Assembly: GCA_910588565.1 (NCBI GenBank)
Contig: CAJUPF010000005.1
Span: 1 to 64,000, forward strand
Direction: 5' to 3'
DNA: 64,000 nt
Source: an uncultured Lachnospiraceae bacterium
Lineage (GTDB): Bacteria > Bacillota > Clostridia > Lachnospirales > Lachnospiraceae
Part shown: positions 62,836 to 64,000 of the stretch, one piece after another
Layout of the letters: every line of letters starts with the position of its first letter
Position numbering within the stretch: position 1 is the stretch's first letter
The notes under the pieces: generated by a model
What the model was told of the DNA's origin: nothing
The model's input: the letters and a program-made list of their open reading frames with translations, nothing else
Databases searched by the model: none
Translations under genes and position numbers: made by a program

Positions 62836-63645
62836 ATGTATTATAAATTAATCTGTGTTGATATTGACGGAACATTGCTGGATGATAAGAAAAAACTGCA
62901 GCCGCAGGTAAAACAAAGCCTGCAAAACGCTGCGGACATGGGGATTCTGATTGCCCTGGTATCCGGCAGAATGCCTTCCGGTGTGGAAAAAATCGAAAAA
63001 GAACTGGGGATTGAATGCGTTAAGGTATGCAACGCCGGAACCTATATCCTGATGGGGGAAGCATGTATCGGCGCGGAATATCTTCCGGATTTTGTTCTAA
63101 GGGAGGTCTATCGGGAAGTCGCGGAAAAATATCAGATACCGCTCTGGATATTTCGGGATAAAGAATGGTTTGTCACAGGAACAGATGATTTTATCAGAAA
63201 AGAAATCGGATATGTTTCCTATCAGCCAAAGCTGGTGGATGCCCTGGGGCTGGCGGACAGATGGGACAGGGAAGGGAAGGCTCCCAGTAAACTGCTGGCA
63301 GCCGCTGAACCGGAGCGGATACAGAATATTTACAGGGAACTGAAAGAACTTGCCGCAGGAAGATTTGATATGGCCTGCTCTGCCGATACCTTTCTTGAGA
63401 TTTTTCCCAATGGAGTAAGTAAAGGAAAGGCGCTTAAGACAATCTGCAGCAGGCTGGATATCAATATCGAGCAGACAATCGCTTTTGGAGATCACGAACT
63501 GGATCTTCCTATGATTGAAGCGGCTGGCGTGGGGATTGCCATGGGAAATGCAATTCCGCTGGTAAAAGAAAAAGCGGATTATGTAACAAAATCCAATAAT
63601 GAAGCAGGAATAGCGTATGCGCTGGAACACTATCTGAAAAAATAA
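62836..63645 (+). CDS. Cof-type HAD phosphatase
   Basis: A 269-residue haloacid-dehalogenase-like hydrolase: motif I CVDIDGTLLDD (nucleophile Asp9, Asp11), motif II VSGRM, motif IV FGDHELDLPMIEAAGVGIAMGNA, with a type IIB cap. It probably dephosphorylates a sugar phosphate, perhaps to prevent toxic accumulation from the linked PTS. RBS AAAGGAG. Confidence 0.9.
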   Translation: MYYKLICVDIDGTLLDDKKKLQPQVKQSLQNAADMGILIALVSGRMPSGVEKIEKELGIECVKVCNAGTYILMGEACIGAEYLPDFVLREVYREVAEKYQIPLWIFRDKEWFVTGTDDFIRKEIGYVSYQPKLVDALGLADRWDREGKAPSKLLAAAEPERIQNIYRELKELAAGRFDMACSADTFLEIFPNGVSKGKALKTICSRLDINIEQTIAFGDHELDLPMIEAAGVGIAMGNAIPLVKEKADYVTKSNNEAGIAYALEHYLKK

Positions 63646-63661
63646 AGGGAAGGAGATCACT

Positions 63662-63919
63662 ATGGTATCATTTACATTTACAGTAAAGGACGAAATGGGA
63701 TTACATGCAAGACCGGCGGGGGCATTGGTAAAAGAAGCGGTAAAATGCACCAGTAAGGTTACAATCCGGAAAGGGGACAAAAAGGGCGATTTAAAACGAA
63801 TCTTTAATGTAATGTCTCTTTCGGTAAAAGGAAATGAGGAAGTGGAAATTATCGTAGAAGGAGAAAATGAAGCAGAAGAAGTTGCCGCACTGGAAAAATT
63901 TGTAAATGAAAATATTTAA
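63662..63919 (+). CDS. ptsH: HPr family phosphocarrier without the Ser46 site (second copy)
   Basis: An 85-residue HPr with His15 in GLHARPAG. The Ser46 region reads LKRIFNVMSLS, so position 46 is Arg. As with the copy at 2363, HPr-kinase regulation is not possible at the usual site. RBS AAGGGAAGGAG. It sits between the HAD gene and a second EI gene in the mannose-family operon. Confidence 0.94.
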   Translation: MVSFTFTVKDEMGLHARPAGALVKEAVKCTSKVTIRKGDKKGDLKRIFNVMSLSVKGNEEVEIIVEGENEAEEVAALEKFVNENI

Positions 63920-63972
63920 CGGAAGAGCGCTTTTATAAATCGTGTGCAGAAAGTTGGGGTGAAGGCAAAACG

Positions 63973-64000
63973 ATGGAAACAATAACCGGCAAATCGATTT
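63973..64000 (+). CDS. ptsI: Start of a second PTS enzyme I gene (cut by window end)
   Basis: ATG 63973 opens METITGKSI, which aligns with the start of enzyme I (compare MQVYNGKSVFGGIAIGK at 2810). GGTGAAGG lies 7 bases upstream. Only nine codons are visible, so identity rests on this match and on the preceding ptsH. Confidence 0.6.

Overview
The window looks like chromosomal DNA of a spore-forming, anaerobic, butyrate-type Lachnospiraceae (Clostridia). Evidence: a thl-hbd-bcd-etfB-etfA cluster, cotJ spore-coat genes, a Gram-positive PolC, strong AAGGAGG ribosome binding sites, frequent GTG/TTG starts and YesM/YesN-type regulators. I do not assign a genus or species. There is no rRNA, CRISPR array, prophage or intact insertion sequence; one tRNA-Thr gene is present.

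Layout. 1-5.3 kb: fructose PTS operon (partial fruK, fruA, ptsH, ptsI) and a DeoR-type regulator. 5.3-7.8 kb: a cytoplasmic GH13 enzyme and a small DUF gene. 7.8-12.6 kb: carAB behind a long leader. 12.6-15.2 kb: a degenerate HD-GYP protein (minus strand) and a secreted cell-wall hydrolase. 15.2-21 kb: butyrate operon with a Rex-like operator but no crotonase gene. 21-31.5 kb: a 1770-residue secreted multi-esterase, then an orphan solute-binding lipoprotein with a YesM/YesN two-component system; the esterase gene and the sensor operon have nearly identical promoters. 31.5-36.3 kb: glyA, a degraded stretch, a BlaI/BlaR1-type pair and a cotJABC operon (minus strand) whose cotJC is cut off after about 31 residues where it meets the blaR1 end. 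36.5-50.3 kb: a lipoprotein foldase, a polysaccharide deacetylase, a bactofilin, then the housekeeping run pyrH-frr-uppS-cdsA-dxr-rseP-ispG-polC. 50.6-55.2 kb: a DUF2262-like gene, tRNA-Thr(CGT), an Sfp-type phosphopantetheinyl transferase with an EcsC-family gene, and an ABC permease/ATPase pair without binding protein. 55.3-64 kb: a membrane-anchored sugar-binding protein, histidine kinase, LuxR-type regulator and a second anchored binding protein, directly followed by a mannose-family PTS operon (EIIA, EIIB, EIIC, EIID, small membrane protein, HAD phosphatase, HPr, start of a second EI).

How it fits together. Two PTS operons each carry their own HPr and EI, and both HPr proteins keep the catalytic His15 but lack the regulatory Ser46. 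This suggests local phosphorelays that escape HPr-kinase control. Two sensing modules pair binding proteins with a two-component system instead of an ABC permease; one probably controls the esterase gene and the other the mannose-family PTS. The most notable observations are the shared esterase/sensor promoter, the two-binding-protein sensor cluster, the Ser46-less HPr pair, the three-esterase protein with a dead first domain, the truncated cotJC, and an inverted repeat with an anti-Shine-Dalgarno sequence inside the PTS operon. Everything here was read by eye from the sequence; family names come from recognised motifs, not searches.
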